Source of the DNA: an uncultured Bacilli bacterium
GTDB lineage: Bacteria; Bacillota_I; Bacilli_A; RF39; UBA660
Direction of reading: 5' to 3'
Assembly (NCBI GenBank): GCA_934096815.1
Contig: CAKOMY010000013.1
Location: 1 to 26,960, forward strand
Length of the DNA stretch: 26,960 nucleotides
Part shown: in pieces, positions 14,290 through 21,187 of the stretch
How the letters are laid out: each line of letters begins with the position of its first letter
Position numbering within the stretch: the stretch's first letter is position 1
The notes under the pieces: model-generated
Seen by the model: only the letters and a program-made list of their open reading frames with translations
The model's database searches: none
Told to the model about the DNA's origin: nothing
Translations under genes and position numbers: made by a program

Positions 14290-15171
14290 ATGAAAAATAA
14301 TTATATGATTGATAATCGTGACATCTCCTTTATTACAAATTATTTAAAAGAGAATGATATTAGACTTCTATCTAAAGAAGAACAATATAAACTTTTTATA
14401 GAATTAGAAGTCGGCAGTAAAGTTGCTAGAGAAAAATTAATACTTCATAATTTACCACTAGTTATTGCAATAGCAAATAAGTATGTTGGAGTTGGCTATA
14501 GTGTTTTAGAATTATTTGATATGGGATGTCCTGGTTTAATTATTGCTGTTGATAAATTTGATTATAAAAGAGGATTATGTTTTAGTACTTATGCTAAGTT
14601 TTGGATTAAGCAAACTATTTTAAGAAGTATTACAAGTGAGCTAAGAATGCAAAGATTACCAGATGAATTATCATATAAAGTTCTAAAAATGAAAAAATTT
14701 ATATCTGAGTATTATTCCACGAATGGTTATTTTCCAACTAATGATGAAATATCCAAAAGTTTGCAGCTTCCTATAGATAAAATTGATGATTATAAAATAT
14801 TGTTGAATGAGATTATTTCATTAAATATGTTTCTATTCAATGAAGAAATAAGTGAAGAAGAAGGAAAAGAAGAAGAATTAATTAATATAATTCCTTCAGA
14901 TATTGATTATGCCGAAAAAGTAGAGCAAAAAGTTTTAAACGAAATTATTAGAGATTTAATTTTTAATTCTAAAATTATTAGTGATAGAAACAAACAAATT
15001 CTTATGTATCATTTTGGATTTATAGATGGTGAACAAAAAACAAATGAATTTATTGCTAAACAATTTGGGATTAGCAAATCAAGAGTTCAACAAATTGAAC
15101 AAGATACATTTAAAAAAATATTAGCTTTACCAAAAATACAAGAATTAAATCCGAAATATGCTAGTAAATAA
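14290..15171 (+). CDS. Divergent sigma-70 family factor, third of three in tandem
   Basis: A 293-residue sigma factor without the long N-terminal domain of its two neighbours. Residues 10-50 correspond to region 1.2 (ISFITNYLKE, LLSKEEQYKLFIELEVGSK). Region 2 contains NLPLVIAIANKYV, VLELFDMGCPGLIIA and FSTYAKFWIKQTILRSI: the first melting Trp is Phe, and the Thr440 equivalent is Leu. Region 3 is reduced (LPDELSYKVLKMK). Region 4 ends with ISKSRVQQIEQDTFKKI, where the usual RERIRQIE is changed at three positions. The ribosome binding site is weak (TAGGG at the upstream stop codon), so translation may depend on coupling to the second sigma gene. It is the most divergent of the three, and its promoter specificity is unknown. 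Confidence 0.85.
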   Translation: MKNNYMIDNRDISFITNYLKENDIRLLSKEEQYKLFIELEVGSKVAREKLILHNLPLVIAIANKYVGVGYSVLELFDMGCPGLIIAVDKFDYKRGLCFSTYAKFWIKQTILRSITSELRMQRLPDELSYKVLKMKKFISEYYSTNGYFPTNDEISKSLQLPIDKIDDYKILLNEIISLNMFLFNEEISEEEGKEEELINIIPSDIDYAEKVEQKVLNEIIRDLIFNSKIISDRNKQILMYHFGFIDGEQKTNEFIAKQFGISKSRVQQIEQDTFKKILALPKIQELNPKYASK

Positions 15172-15201
15172 ATAAAAATTTTATAAACTAAGTAAAAATT
15201 A

Positions 15202-15230
15202 TGGACATAAAGGAAGATATTTGTTATATT
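15202..15230 (+). promoter_or_regulatory. Promoter of the rplU operon
   Basis: TGGACA (15202-15207), 17 nt, TATATT (15225-15230) with a TGT extension. The predicted transcript begins near 15237, just before the L21 leader. Confidence 0.7.
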
Positions 15231-15236
15231 AGTTAT

Positions 15237-15312
15237 GTTTGTAATTAATTTATAAACCGCACTGAAAAGGTAAAAAGATGCTTATGCACACCTTAAAGGC
15301 GAGTCCTAAAAG
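15237..15312 (+). ncRNA. Ribosomal protein L21 leader RNA
   Basis: The untranslated segment before rplU carries the look of the Firmicutes L21 leader (Rfam L21_leader family): ACCGCACTG at about 15257, a hairpin AAGGT...ACCTT enclosing TGC...GCA, then GGCGAGTCC just before the GGGAGG ribosome binding site. It is thought to mediate autogenous control of the rplU-prp-rpmA operon. The assignment is from position and remembered conserved segments, not a covariance search. Confidence 0.65.
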
Positions 15313-15327
15313 ATGGGAGGAAAATTA

Positions 15328-15627
15328 ATGAAAGCTATATTTGTTACAGGTGGTAAACAATATTATGTTGCTGAGGGTGACGAAATCTTTGTAGAAAAAT
15401 TAGATGCTGAAGCAGGTTCTACAATCGATTTTACCGATGTACTTGCTGTTGGTGAGAAAACTGGAACTCCATATGTTAAAGGAGCAAAAGTTGTTTGCGA
15501 AGTAGTTAAACATGGTAAACAAAAGAAAATTTTAGTGTTTAAATATAGACCTAAAAAGAAATATCGTCTAACTAAAGGACATAGACAACCATATACTAAA
15601 TTAGTAGTTAAATCTATAGTTGGTTAA
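15328..15627 (+). CDS. rplU: 50S ribosomal protein L21
   Basis: A 99-residue L21, close to the usual 102-104. Recognisable parts are the MKAIFVTGGKQYYVAEGDEI start, VVCEVVKHGKQKKILVFKYRPKKKYRLTKGHRQ, and the C-terminal strand ending VVKSIVG. L21 binds 23S rRNA in the large subunit. ATG 15328 is used rather than the in-frame ATG 15313, because 15313 overlaps the GGGAGG ribosome binding site and would add the non-homologous MGGKL. It is first gene of the conserved rplU-prp-rpmA operon. Confidence 0.95.
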   Translation: MKAIFVTGGKQYYVAEGDEIFVEKLDAEAGSTIDFTDVLAVGEKTGTPYVKGAKVVCEVVKHGKQKKILVFKYRPKKKYRLTKGHRQPYTKLVVKSIVG

Positions 15628-15628
15628 T

Positions 15629-15922
15629 ATGATTAAAGTAATTTATAGTAGTAATTCTTTAACAGTTACTGGTCATGCAAATTATGCTGATTATGGTAAA
15701 GACATTGTATGTGCCTCAGTATCAAGTTTAATTACTTGTACAGTTAATGGTATATATAGTTTAAATAAGAATTCTATTTTATATAAAGATGATTCTAATA
15801 CGATAGAAATTAAAATATTAGATGATGAAAATGCTTTAAAATTATTTAACAACTTAATATTAATGCTAAAAGATTTAGCAAAAGATTATCCAAAAAATAT
15901 TAAAATAGAAAGTGAGAAATAA
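15629..15922 (+). CDS. prp: Ribosomal-processing cysteine protease Prp
   Basis: A 97-residue protein of the YsxB/Prp family, which removes the N-terminal extension of ribosomal protein L27 in Firmicutes. The catalytic dyad is visible: His16 in VTGHANYADYG and Cys28 in KDIVCASVSS, 12 residues apart as in S. aureus Prp. It lies between rplU and rpmA as in other Firmicutes. ATG 15629, one base after the rplU stop, gives the canonical MIKV start; no clear ribosome binding site is present, so translation is probably coupled to rplU. Its substrate is the next gene's product, which indeed carries an extension. Confidence 0.92.
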   Translation: MIKVIYSSNSLTVTGHANYADYGKDIVCASVSSLITCTVNGIYSLNKNSILYKDDSNTIEIKILDDENALKLFNNLILMLKDLAKDYPKNIKIESEK

Positions 15923-15924
15923 AA

Positions 15925-16209
15925 ATGTTATTTATTAAATTAAACATTCAACGTTTTGCTCATGTTAAGGCTCAAGGATCTACTCAAAATGGTAGAGATT
16001 CTGTTGGTCGTAGATTAGGTGCTAAATTAGGAGATGGACAAACTTGCGTAGCAGGTAATATTATTTATCGTCAAAGAGGTACTAAAATCTATCCAGGAAC
16101 AAATGTTGGAATGGGTAAAGATCATACTTTATACGCACTAATTGATGGTGTAGTAAAATATGAAAGATTAGGAAAAGATAAGAAAAAAGTAAGTGTTTAT
16201 AGTAAGTAA
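15925..16209 (+). CDS. rpmA: 50S ribosomal protein L27 with Prp-cleaved N-terminal extension
   Basis: A 94-residue L27. The body (GSTQNGRDSVGRRLGAKLGDGQ and on) is typical. The start, MLFIKLNIQRF/AHVKAQGST, is the Firmicutes extension removed by Prp, here 11 residues, with cleavage predicted between Phe11 and Ala12. The usual QFFA is QRFA, so the first Phe is replaced by Arg. After cleavage the N-terminus would reach the peptidyl-transferase centre. The obg gene that often follows rpmA is absent; a terminator and parC come next. Confidence 0.95.
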   Translation: MLFIKLNIQRFAHVKAQGSTQNGRDSVGRRLGAKLGDGQTCVAGNIIYRQRGTKIYPGTNVGMGKDHTLYALIDGVVKYERLGKDKKKVSVYSK

Positions 16210-16223
16210 TGCTTACTTTTTTA
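16201..16223 (+). terminator. Intrinsic terminator after rpmA
   Basis: AGTAAG (16201-16206) pairs with CTTACT (16212-16217) around a 5-nt loop, followed by T residues; the hairpin contains the rpmA stop codon. Confidence 0.75.
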
Positions 16224-16224
16224 T

Positions 16225-16253
16225 TTGATTTGATTAATTATTAATGTTATACT
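16225..16253 (+). promoter_or_regulatory. Promoter of parC
   Basis: TTGATT (16225-16230), 17 nt, TATACT (16248-16253), with a TGT extended -10. Confidence 0.75.
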
Positions 16254-16276
16254 AGATTTTGTAAGGATTTGATAAG

Positions 16277-18763
16277 ATGGAAGAGATACTTAAAAGAATA
16301 CATGAATATAGTCTAGAAGAGATAATGGGATCTCGTTTTGCAAGATATTCTAAATATATAATTCAAGATAGAGCAATACCTGATGTTAGGGATGGATTAA
16401 AGCCAGTTCAAAGAAGAATTATATATGCTATGTATCGTGATAAAAATACATATGATAAACAATTTAAAAAGTGTGCTAATGCGGTTGGTAATGTATTAGG
16501 TAAATATCATCCTCATGGTGATTCATCTGTTTATGAAGCATTAATTAGAATGAGTCAAAGTTGGAAACAAAATCATATTTTAATTGAAGTAGATGGAAAT
16601 AATGGTTCTATTGATGGTGATGGACCGGCAGCTTATCGTTATACTGAATGTAGACTTGCTAAGATAAGTGAAGAATTATTAAAAGACATAGATAAAGATA
16701 CGGTTGTAATGGCTCCAAACTATTCAGATACTTTAATGGAACCTACCGTGTTACCAGCTAAGTTTCCTAACCTTTTAGTTAATGGTACAAGTGGTATTTC
16801 AGCAGGATATGCAACAAATATTCCGCCACATAATTTAATTGAAGTATGTGATGCTGTTATTAAAAGAATCGATAGTCCTAATTGTCATGAAGATTCTATT
16901 TTTGAAATAATAAAAGGACCAGATTTTCCAACTGGGGCAATTGTTGAAGGTATAGATGGTATTAAAGAAGCTTTTAAAACAGGAAGAGGCAAATTAATTG
17001 TTACTTGTAAATATACTTTTGAAAAGAATAAAGGTAAAGAACAAATAGTTATTACTGAGATTCCTTTTGATGTTAATAAACAATTATTAGTTAAAAAAAT
17101 AGATGATATTAGATATGATAAAAAGATAGATGGTATAGCTGAGGTTAGGGATGAATCTGATAAAGATTCTTCAATTCGTATTGTTATAGATATAAAAGCA
17201 GGAGCTAATAAAGACTTAATAATAAAATATTTACTTAAAAATACCGATTTACAAACATCATATAACTACAACATGGTTTGTATTGATAAAAGAAGACCTA
17301 GGTTACTTGGCATTATTCCTATAATTGATGCTTATATTGAACATCAAAAAGATGTTGTTACAAAAAGAACTAAATTTGATTTAGATTTTGCTTTAAAAGA
17401 AATGCATATAACTGAAGGTTTAGTTAAAGCTATAAGTATTTTAGATGAAGTAATTGCTTGTATTAGAGGAAGTAAAAATAAGCCAGATGCTATTACAAAT
17501 TTAGTTAAGAAGTTCGATTTTACTGAAGAACAAGCAACTGCAATTGTTATGTTACAATTATATAGATTAACTAATACCGATATAACTATTTTAAATGAAA
17601 AGTTAGATAATTTAAGAAAGATTATTAATGAACTTAAATTAATTTTAAGTGATGAAAACAAATTAAAAGCAGTTATTAAAGAAGAACTTAGAAGAATTAA
17701 AAAAGAATATGGAATGCCTCGTAAGACGGAAATTAGAAGTGAAGTTAAAGAAATTAAAATAGATGAAAAAGATTTAATTCCTAGAGAAGATGTTATTGTT
17801 ATTTTAACTAAGGATGGTTATATTAAGAGAGTTTCTTTAAAGAGTAAATCTGATGATGAAGATACGCTTGTTAAACCGGGAGATTATGTTATTTCATATT
17901 ATAAAACTAATACGATTAATAAGCTATGTGTTATTACTGCTAAGGGAAATTATTTATATATTCCTATTCATGAAATACCACTATGCAAGTGGAAAGAAAT
18001 AGGCAAGCATGTAAGTAATATTGTTACTATTCCATCTGATGATAGAGTAATATCTTCTTATGTTATTGATGAAGAACAAGTAAATCCAATTATTTCGATA
18101 TTTACTAAAAATGGTATGGTTAAGAGATGTAATTTAAATGACTTTATAGTTTCAAGATATAATAAACCATATACGGTTATGAAACTTAAAGATGATGATG
18201 AAATAGTAAGTACTAGTTTAAATAAAGAAAATGCGATGATTGTTACTAGTGATGGATATTATTTAAATTATAACGTTAATGAAATACCAATAGTAAGTCC
18301 TAAAGCAGCTGGTGTTAAGGGAATTAACTTAAAAAATGACTTTGTTGTATTAGGCACAACATATAACGATAGTGATGAATATTTAGATGTATTTACAAAT
18401 CAAAAGACCGCTAAGAGAGTTAAATTAAAAGACTTAAGTTTTTTATCAAGAGCTAAGAGAGGATCTAGTTTACTTAAGAGGGTTAAATCAACTAAGTATG
18501 AAATATCATTTGCGTTCTTAACTAATAGTAAAGATGAAATTGGATACATTACAGGAGAAGATACAAATCTTTTAAAAAATAGTGATATTCCAATAATGGA
18601 CGTTCAATCAACAGGAAGTGTTTATACTAAGTTAAATGTAAGTAATGTATTTGTTATTAAAGATATGAAAAATATTGATGATAATTCTTTTGCATTAAAT
18701 AAAGAAGAACAAAATAATGAAGAATTAACAATTGATAATTTTATTGATAATTTTAAATTATAG
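16277..18763 (+). CDS. parC: DNA topoisomerase IV subunit A
   Basis: An 828-residue type IIA topoisomerase subunit that breaks and rejoins DNA in chromosome decatenation. The catalytic Tyr122 sits in AAYRYTECRL. The N-terminal ARYSKYIIQDRAIPDVRDGLKPVQRRI and LIEVDGNNGSIDGDGPAA resemble Bacillus ParC more than GyrA. The quinolone-determining stretch YHPHGDSSVYEA keeps Ser83 and Glu87, the quinolone-sensitive state. A coiled-coil segment (about 355-470) and a C-terminal beta-pinwheel region (about 500-790, with repeats such as LTKDGYIKRVSL) follow. The acidic C-terminal tail is short. It has its own promoter and an AAGGAT ribosome binding site. The partner parE, usually just upstream, is not in the window. 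Confidence 0.92.
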   Translation: MEEILKRIHEYSLEEIMGSRFARYSKYIIQDRAIPDVRDGLKPVQRRIIYAMYRDKNTYDKQFKKCANAVGNVLGKYHPHGDSSVYEALIRMSQSWKQNHILIEVDGNNGSIDGDGPAAYRYTECRLAKISEELLKDIDKDTVVMAPNYSDTLMEPTVLPAKFPNLLVNGTSGISAGYATNIPPHNLIEVCDAVIKRIDSPNCHEDSIFEIIKGPDFPTGAIVEGIDGIKEAFKTGRGKLIVTCKYTFEKNKGKEQIVITEIPFDVNKQLLVKKIDDIRYDKKIDGIAEVRDESDKDSSIRIVIDIKAGANKDLIIKYLLKNTDLQTSYNYNMVCIDKRRPRLLGIIPIIDAYIEHQKDVVTKRTKFDLDFALKEMHITEGLVKAISILDEVIACIRGSKNKPDAITNLVKKFDFTEEQATAIVMLQLYRLTNTDITILNEKLDNLRKIINELKLILSDENKLKAVIKEELRRIKKEYGMPRKTEIRSEVKEIKIDEKDLIPREDVIVILTKDGYIKRVSLKSKSDDEDTLVKPGDYVISYYKTNTINKLCVITAKGNYLYIPIHEIPLCKWKEIGKHVSNIVTIPSDDRVISSYVIDEEQVNPIISIFTKNGMVKRCNLNDFIVSRYNKPYTVMKLKDDDEIVSTSLNKENAMIVTSDGYYLNYNVNEIPIVSPKAAGVKGINLKNDFVVLGTTYNDSDEYLDVFTNQKTAKRVKLKDLSFLSRAKRGSSLLKRVKSTKYEISFAFLTNSKDEIGYITGEDTNLLKNSDIPIMDVQSTGSVYTKLNVSNVFVIKDMKNIDDNSFALNKEEQNNEELTIDNFIDNFKL

Positions 18764-18769
18764 AATTAT

Positions 18770-18806
18770 AAGACCACTTAATTAATATAATATATTAGGT
18801 GGTTTT
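18770..18806 (+). terminator. Hairpin between parC and ylbD that buries the ylbD ribosome binding site
   Basis: A stem of about 13 bp, 18770-18782 with 18794-18806 (two G-U pairs), has an AT-rich loop and ends in TTTT. It could terminate parC transcription. The ylbD ribosome binding site AGGTGG (18797-18802) lies in the 3' arm, so in a read-through transcript it would be occluded. Confidence 0.6.
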
Positions 18807-18810
18807 ATTT

Positions 18811-19182
18811 ATGGATAAAAAAGAAGAATTTAAAGAATTTATTAAAAGTAAACCAGAACTTGTTGATTATGTAAAAAGAAAGGAATATACATGGCAAGAT
18901 TTTTATGAAGTGTATGATATATATGGCAAAGATGAAAGTGTGTGGGAAAAATATAAGGAAAAGAAAAGTGATAGTGAAGGAAATGAACGAAAAAATGCAT
19001 CTATTACAGAATTAACTGATTTAGTTAAGAATATAAATATTGATAATGTTCAAAAATATATTAATAACGCTCAAAAAGCTATTAATGTTATTAGTGAGTT
19101 AACAGCTAAAAAGCCAAGTGGTGATGTAGTTCAAACCATAACTAAAACACCTAGAGTAATAAATAAGTTTTTTGGTGATTAA
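18811..19182 (+). CDS. ylbD: YlbD-like putative spore coat protein
   Basis: A 123-residue protein resembling the Bacillus YlbD coat family (about 130 residues). The N-terminus EEFKEFIKSKPELVDYVKRK and the motif TWQDFYEVYDIYGKDESVWEKY match the family's WQDLYE...GEDD..W pattern. A Ser/Lys-rich linker and a helical C-terminal half (ITELTDLVKNINIDNVQKYI) follow. Bacillus YlbD is a spore coat protein, so this adds to the sporulation evidence. ATG 18811 is taken over GTG 18799, because the latter lies in the AGGTGG ribosome binding site. It overlaps ylbE by one base. Confidence 0.75.
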   Translation: MDKKEEFKEFIKSKPELVDYVKRKEYTWQDFYEVYDIYGKDESVWEKYKEKKSDSEGNERKNASITELTDLVKNINIDNVQKYINNAQKAINVISELTAKKPSGDVVQTITKTPRVINKFFGD

Positions 19183-19403
19183 TGAGAGCGGATATATTAA
19201 TTAAAATTAATGAAGATGCCAAGTTAAAAGAATATATAAATAATAATTCATATTGGTATAAATATTTAAATAGGGGGCCGTCTTATTATAAAGAGTTTTT
19301 TAATTCATATAAAAATTTTAAAAAAAATGATAAGATAAATAAAACTAATAATATATTAGAGACGGTAGATACTGTAAATAGTATTTTGAAAATATTAAAG
19401 TAA
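19182..19403 (+). CDS. ylbE: YlbE-like protein
   Basis: A 73-residue small protein starting at the ATG of a TAATG overlap with ylbD. The segment LKEYINNNSYWYKYLNRGPS corresponds to the YWYRxLSRNP core of Bacillus YlbE, and the size agrees (about 79). The function of YlbE is unknown; it consistently neighbours ylbD, which supports both calls. The C-terminal half is helical and Asn/Lys-rich. No terminator is evident before the next promoter. Confidence 0.75.
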   Translation: MRADILIKINEDAKLKEYINNNSYWYKYLNRGPSYYKEFFNSYKNFKKNDKINKTNNILETVDTVNSILKILK

Positions 19404-19408
19404 TTTAA

Positions 19409-19437
19409 TTGACATAATTTTTCCTTTTTTATATAAT
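19409..19437 (+). promoter_or_regulatory. Perfect consensus sigma-A promoter of the pilin gene
   Basis: TTGACA (19409-19414), exactly 17 nt, TATAAT (19432-19437): 12 of 12 consensus bases, the only perfect one found in the window. It implies very strong expression of the gene at 19469. Confidence 0.9.
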
Positions 19438-19468
19438 TGAGATATAAGATAGAAAAGAGGAAAAGGTT

Positions 19469-19978
19469 ATGAAAAAATTAAATAAGAAAGGTTTTACATT
19501 AGTTGAATTACTTGCAGTTATTGTAGTACTTGCTTTAATTATGATTTTAACAGTACCAACTGTTCTTGATCAAATGAATTCTGCAAGACAATCATCATTT
19601 CTATTATATGCTGGTAAAATGATTGAAGCTGCTCAAGCTAAATATGAGTCACAAATGTTATTAGGAGTGCCAGATGATTGTTTTGAGTTATCAAGTTTAA
19701 ATGATAGTGCTTCAAATCAATATAAAGGTAAAATAACTGTTACTGTTCCTGCTAACTCCGGATCTCCTGAATTTAGAATTCAAATGTTTGATGCCAATTT
19801 TCAATTAGGCTTAAAGGCAGAAGCTGAAAGTGTAACAAACAAGGTTGGCGATAAAGCGGGTGGAGTTACTTATTCTGAAATTGAGACAATTAAAGCAAAT
19901 TTAAAAAATGGTATTCTTCAACCAGCACCTAAAGGTGAAGAATTAACAACTGCTAATAATACAATAAAATGTAGTTAA
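19469..19978 (+). CDS. Type IV major pilin-like (ComGC/PilE-type) prepilin
   Basis: A 169-residue prepilin. MKKLNKKG/FTLVELLAVIVVLALIMI has the class III signal: cleavage after Gly8, Glu at +5, then the long hydrophobic N-terminal helix typical of type IV pilins and pseudopilins. The mature domain is small, Ala/Gly-rich and mildly acidic, with two Cys (DDCFEL and the C-terminal KCS) that could form the D-region disulfide. Its size and perfect promoter suggest a major structural subunit. It stands alone between a promoter and a terminator. The matching assembly ATPase (PilB/ComGA) is not in the window, so whether it uses that machine or the Tad genes at 1386-5826 is open. Confidence 0.85.
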   Translation: MKKLNKKGFTLVELLAVIVVLALIMILTVPTVLDQMNSARQSSFLLYAGKMIEAAQAKYESQMLLGVPDDCFELSSLNDSASNQYKGKITVTVPANSGSPEFRIQMFDANFQLGLKAEAESVTNKVGDKAGGVTYSEIETIKANLKNGILQPAPKGEELTTANNTIKCS

Positions 19979-19983
19979 AATTT

Positions 19984-20012
19984 AAAATCAAGGTTTAAAC
20001 TTTGATTTTTTT
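19984..20012 (+). terminator. Intrinsic terminator after the pilin gene
   Basis: An 11-bp stem, 19984-19994 with 19999-20009 (one G-U pair), has a TTAA loop and is followed by T residues. Confidence 0.85.
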
Positions 20013-20042
20013 ATGGTATTCTTTATTTGAGGTTGATAGAAA

Positions 20043-20912
20043 ATGATAATAGGTTCACATGTACACTTTAAAAATAGACAAATATTAGATAGTGCTTTAG
20101 AAGCAGTTCAATATAATGCAAATACTTTTATGTTTTATACTGGTGCTCCTCAAAACACGATTAGATCTTCAATAAAGAAAGAATTTTTAGAAGAAGCTAA
20201 AAAAATAATGGTAGAAAATAATATAGATATTAATAATGTTATTTGTCATGCACCATACATTATTAATTTAGCTAATAATCTAGATGAACATAAATATGAA
20301 TTTAGTAAAGAATTTTTAAGAAAAGAATTAGATAGATGTGAAGAGTTAGAAGTTAAATATCTTGTTTTACATCCTGGTTCTAGTGTTAAGATAGATAGAA
20401 ATATTGCAATTGATAATATAGTAAGAGCAATAAATGATATAACTAAAAAAGATGATAAATGCATTATTTTATTAGAAACTATGGCTGGTAAAGGAACTGA
20501 AATTGGATGTAATTTAGAAGAAATAGCATATATCGTTAAAAATGTTAAAAATAATATTGGAGTATGTTTAGATACCTGTCATTTAAATGATTCAGGAATA
20601 AACATTAATAATTTTGATGATTATTTAGATGAGTTTGAAAAACAAGTAGGAATAGATAAAATTAAATGTGTTCATGTAAATGATTCTAAGAATGAAATTA
20701 ATACACATAAAGATCGTCATGAAAACTTTGGTTTTGGTACAATTGGTTTTGATGCATTAATGAATGTAATAAATAATCCTAGATTAAAAGATGTTCCTAA
20801 AATTTTAGAAACACCTTATATTGAGGATAAACCTCCTTATAAATTTGAGATAGAAATGATAAAGGAAGGAAAATTTAATCCTAATTTAAAAGATGACGTT
20901 ATAAATAGTTAA
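20043..20912 (+). CDS. nfo: Endonuclease IV (AP endonuclease)
   Basis: A 289-residue base-excision-repair enzyme that cuts 5' of abasic sites using a three-zinc centre. The expected metal ligands are present in order: His in CHAPYIINLA, His in LVLHPGS, Glu in LLETMAGKG, Asp and His in VCLDTCHLND, His in CVHVNDS, Asp and His in HKDRHENFGFG, and Glu in ILETPY. The length is the same as E. coli Nfo (285). The ribosome binding site GAGGTTGAT lies before ATG 20043. Its 3' end overlaps a convergent small gene by 14 bp. Nfo proteins are common in spore formers, where they repair lesions during outgrowth; that link is background knowledge. Confidence 0.95.
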   Translation: MIIGSHVHFKNRQILDSALEAVQYNANTFMFYTGAPQNTIRSSIKKEFLEEAKKIMVENNIDINNVICHAPYIINLANNLDEHKYEFSKEFLRKELDRCEELEVKYLVLHPGSSVKIDRNIAIDNIVRAINDITKKDDKCIILLETMAGKGTEIGCNLEEIAYIVKNVKNNIGVCLDTCHLNDSGININNFDDYLDEFEKQVGIDKIKCVHVNDSKNEINTHKDRHENFGFGTIGFDALMNVINNPRLKDVPKILETPYIEDKPPYKFEIEMIKEGKFNPNLKDDVINS

Positions 20913-21144
20913 TATATTCACTAATTAACTTGTTTATTTTTTCAACATTTTCTTTAGAGAATCTATTTTCATAATCTTTAAAGTTATATTTGTATTTATC
21001 TTGCATAATTTCTTTATAATGTTTTTTAATAAAGTCATAAGTAAAGTCTAATTCTTCGTTAGATAGTCTTATGTCTTTTTTTAATGCAAAATTTAAAACA
21101 TCATCTTTTCTTAAATTATTCATATAAATATCAACAATATTCAT
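20899..21144 (-). CDS. Small helical protein, DUF2624/YqfT-like
   Basis: An 81-residue protein and the only convincing minus-strand gene. A good ribosome binding site (AGGGTGAT on the minus strand) precedes its ATG. It is all-helical and charged; the segment LRKDDVLNFALKKDIRLSNEELDFTYDFIK resembles the start of DUF2624 (Bacillus YqfT), a small protein encoded next to nfo (yqfS) in Bacillus. Here it is inverted and convergent with nfo, with a 14-bp overlap. The similarity is short and by eye, and the function of the family is unknown. Confidence 0.6.
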   Translation of the reverse strand: MNIVDIYMNNLRKDDVLNFALKKDIRLSNEELDFTYDFIKKHYKEIMQDKYKYNFKDYENRFSKENVEKINKLISEYINYL

Positions 21145-21187
21145 AAAATCACCCTATATATTTTATGTTTTAATCCATAATAATATT

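Noticed and set aside
15172..15236. Riboswitch upstream of rplU
   Set aside because: The position and conserved segments fit the ribosomal L21 leader better, and no known ligand-binding core was seen.
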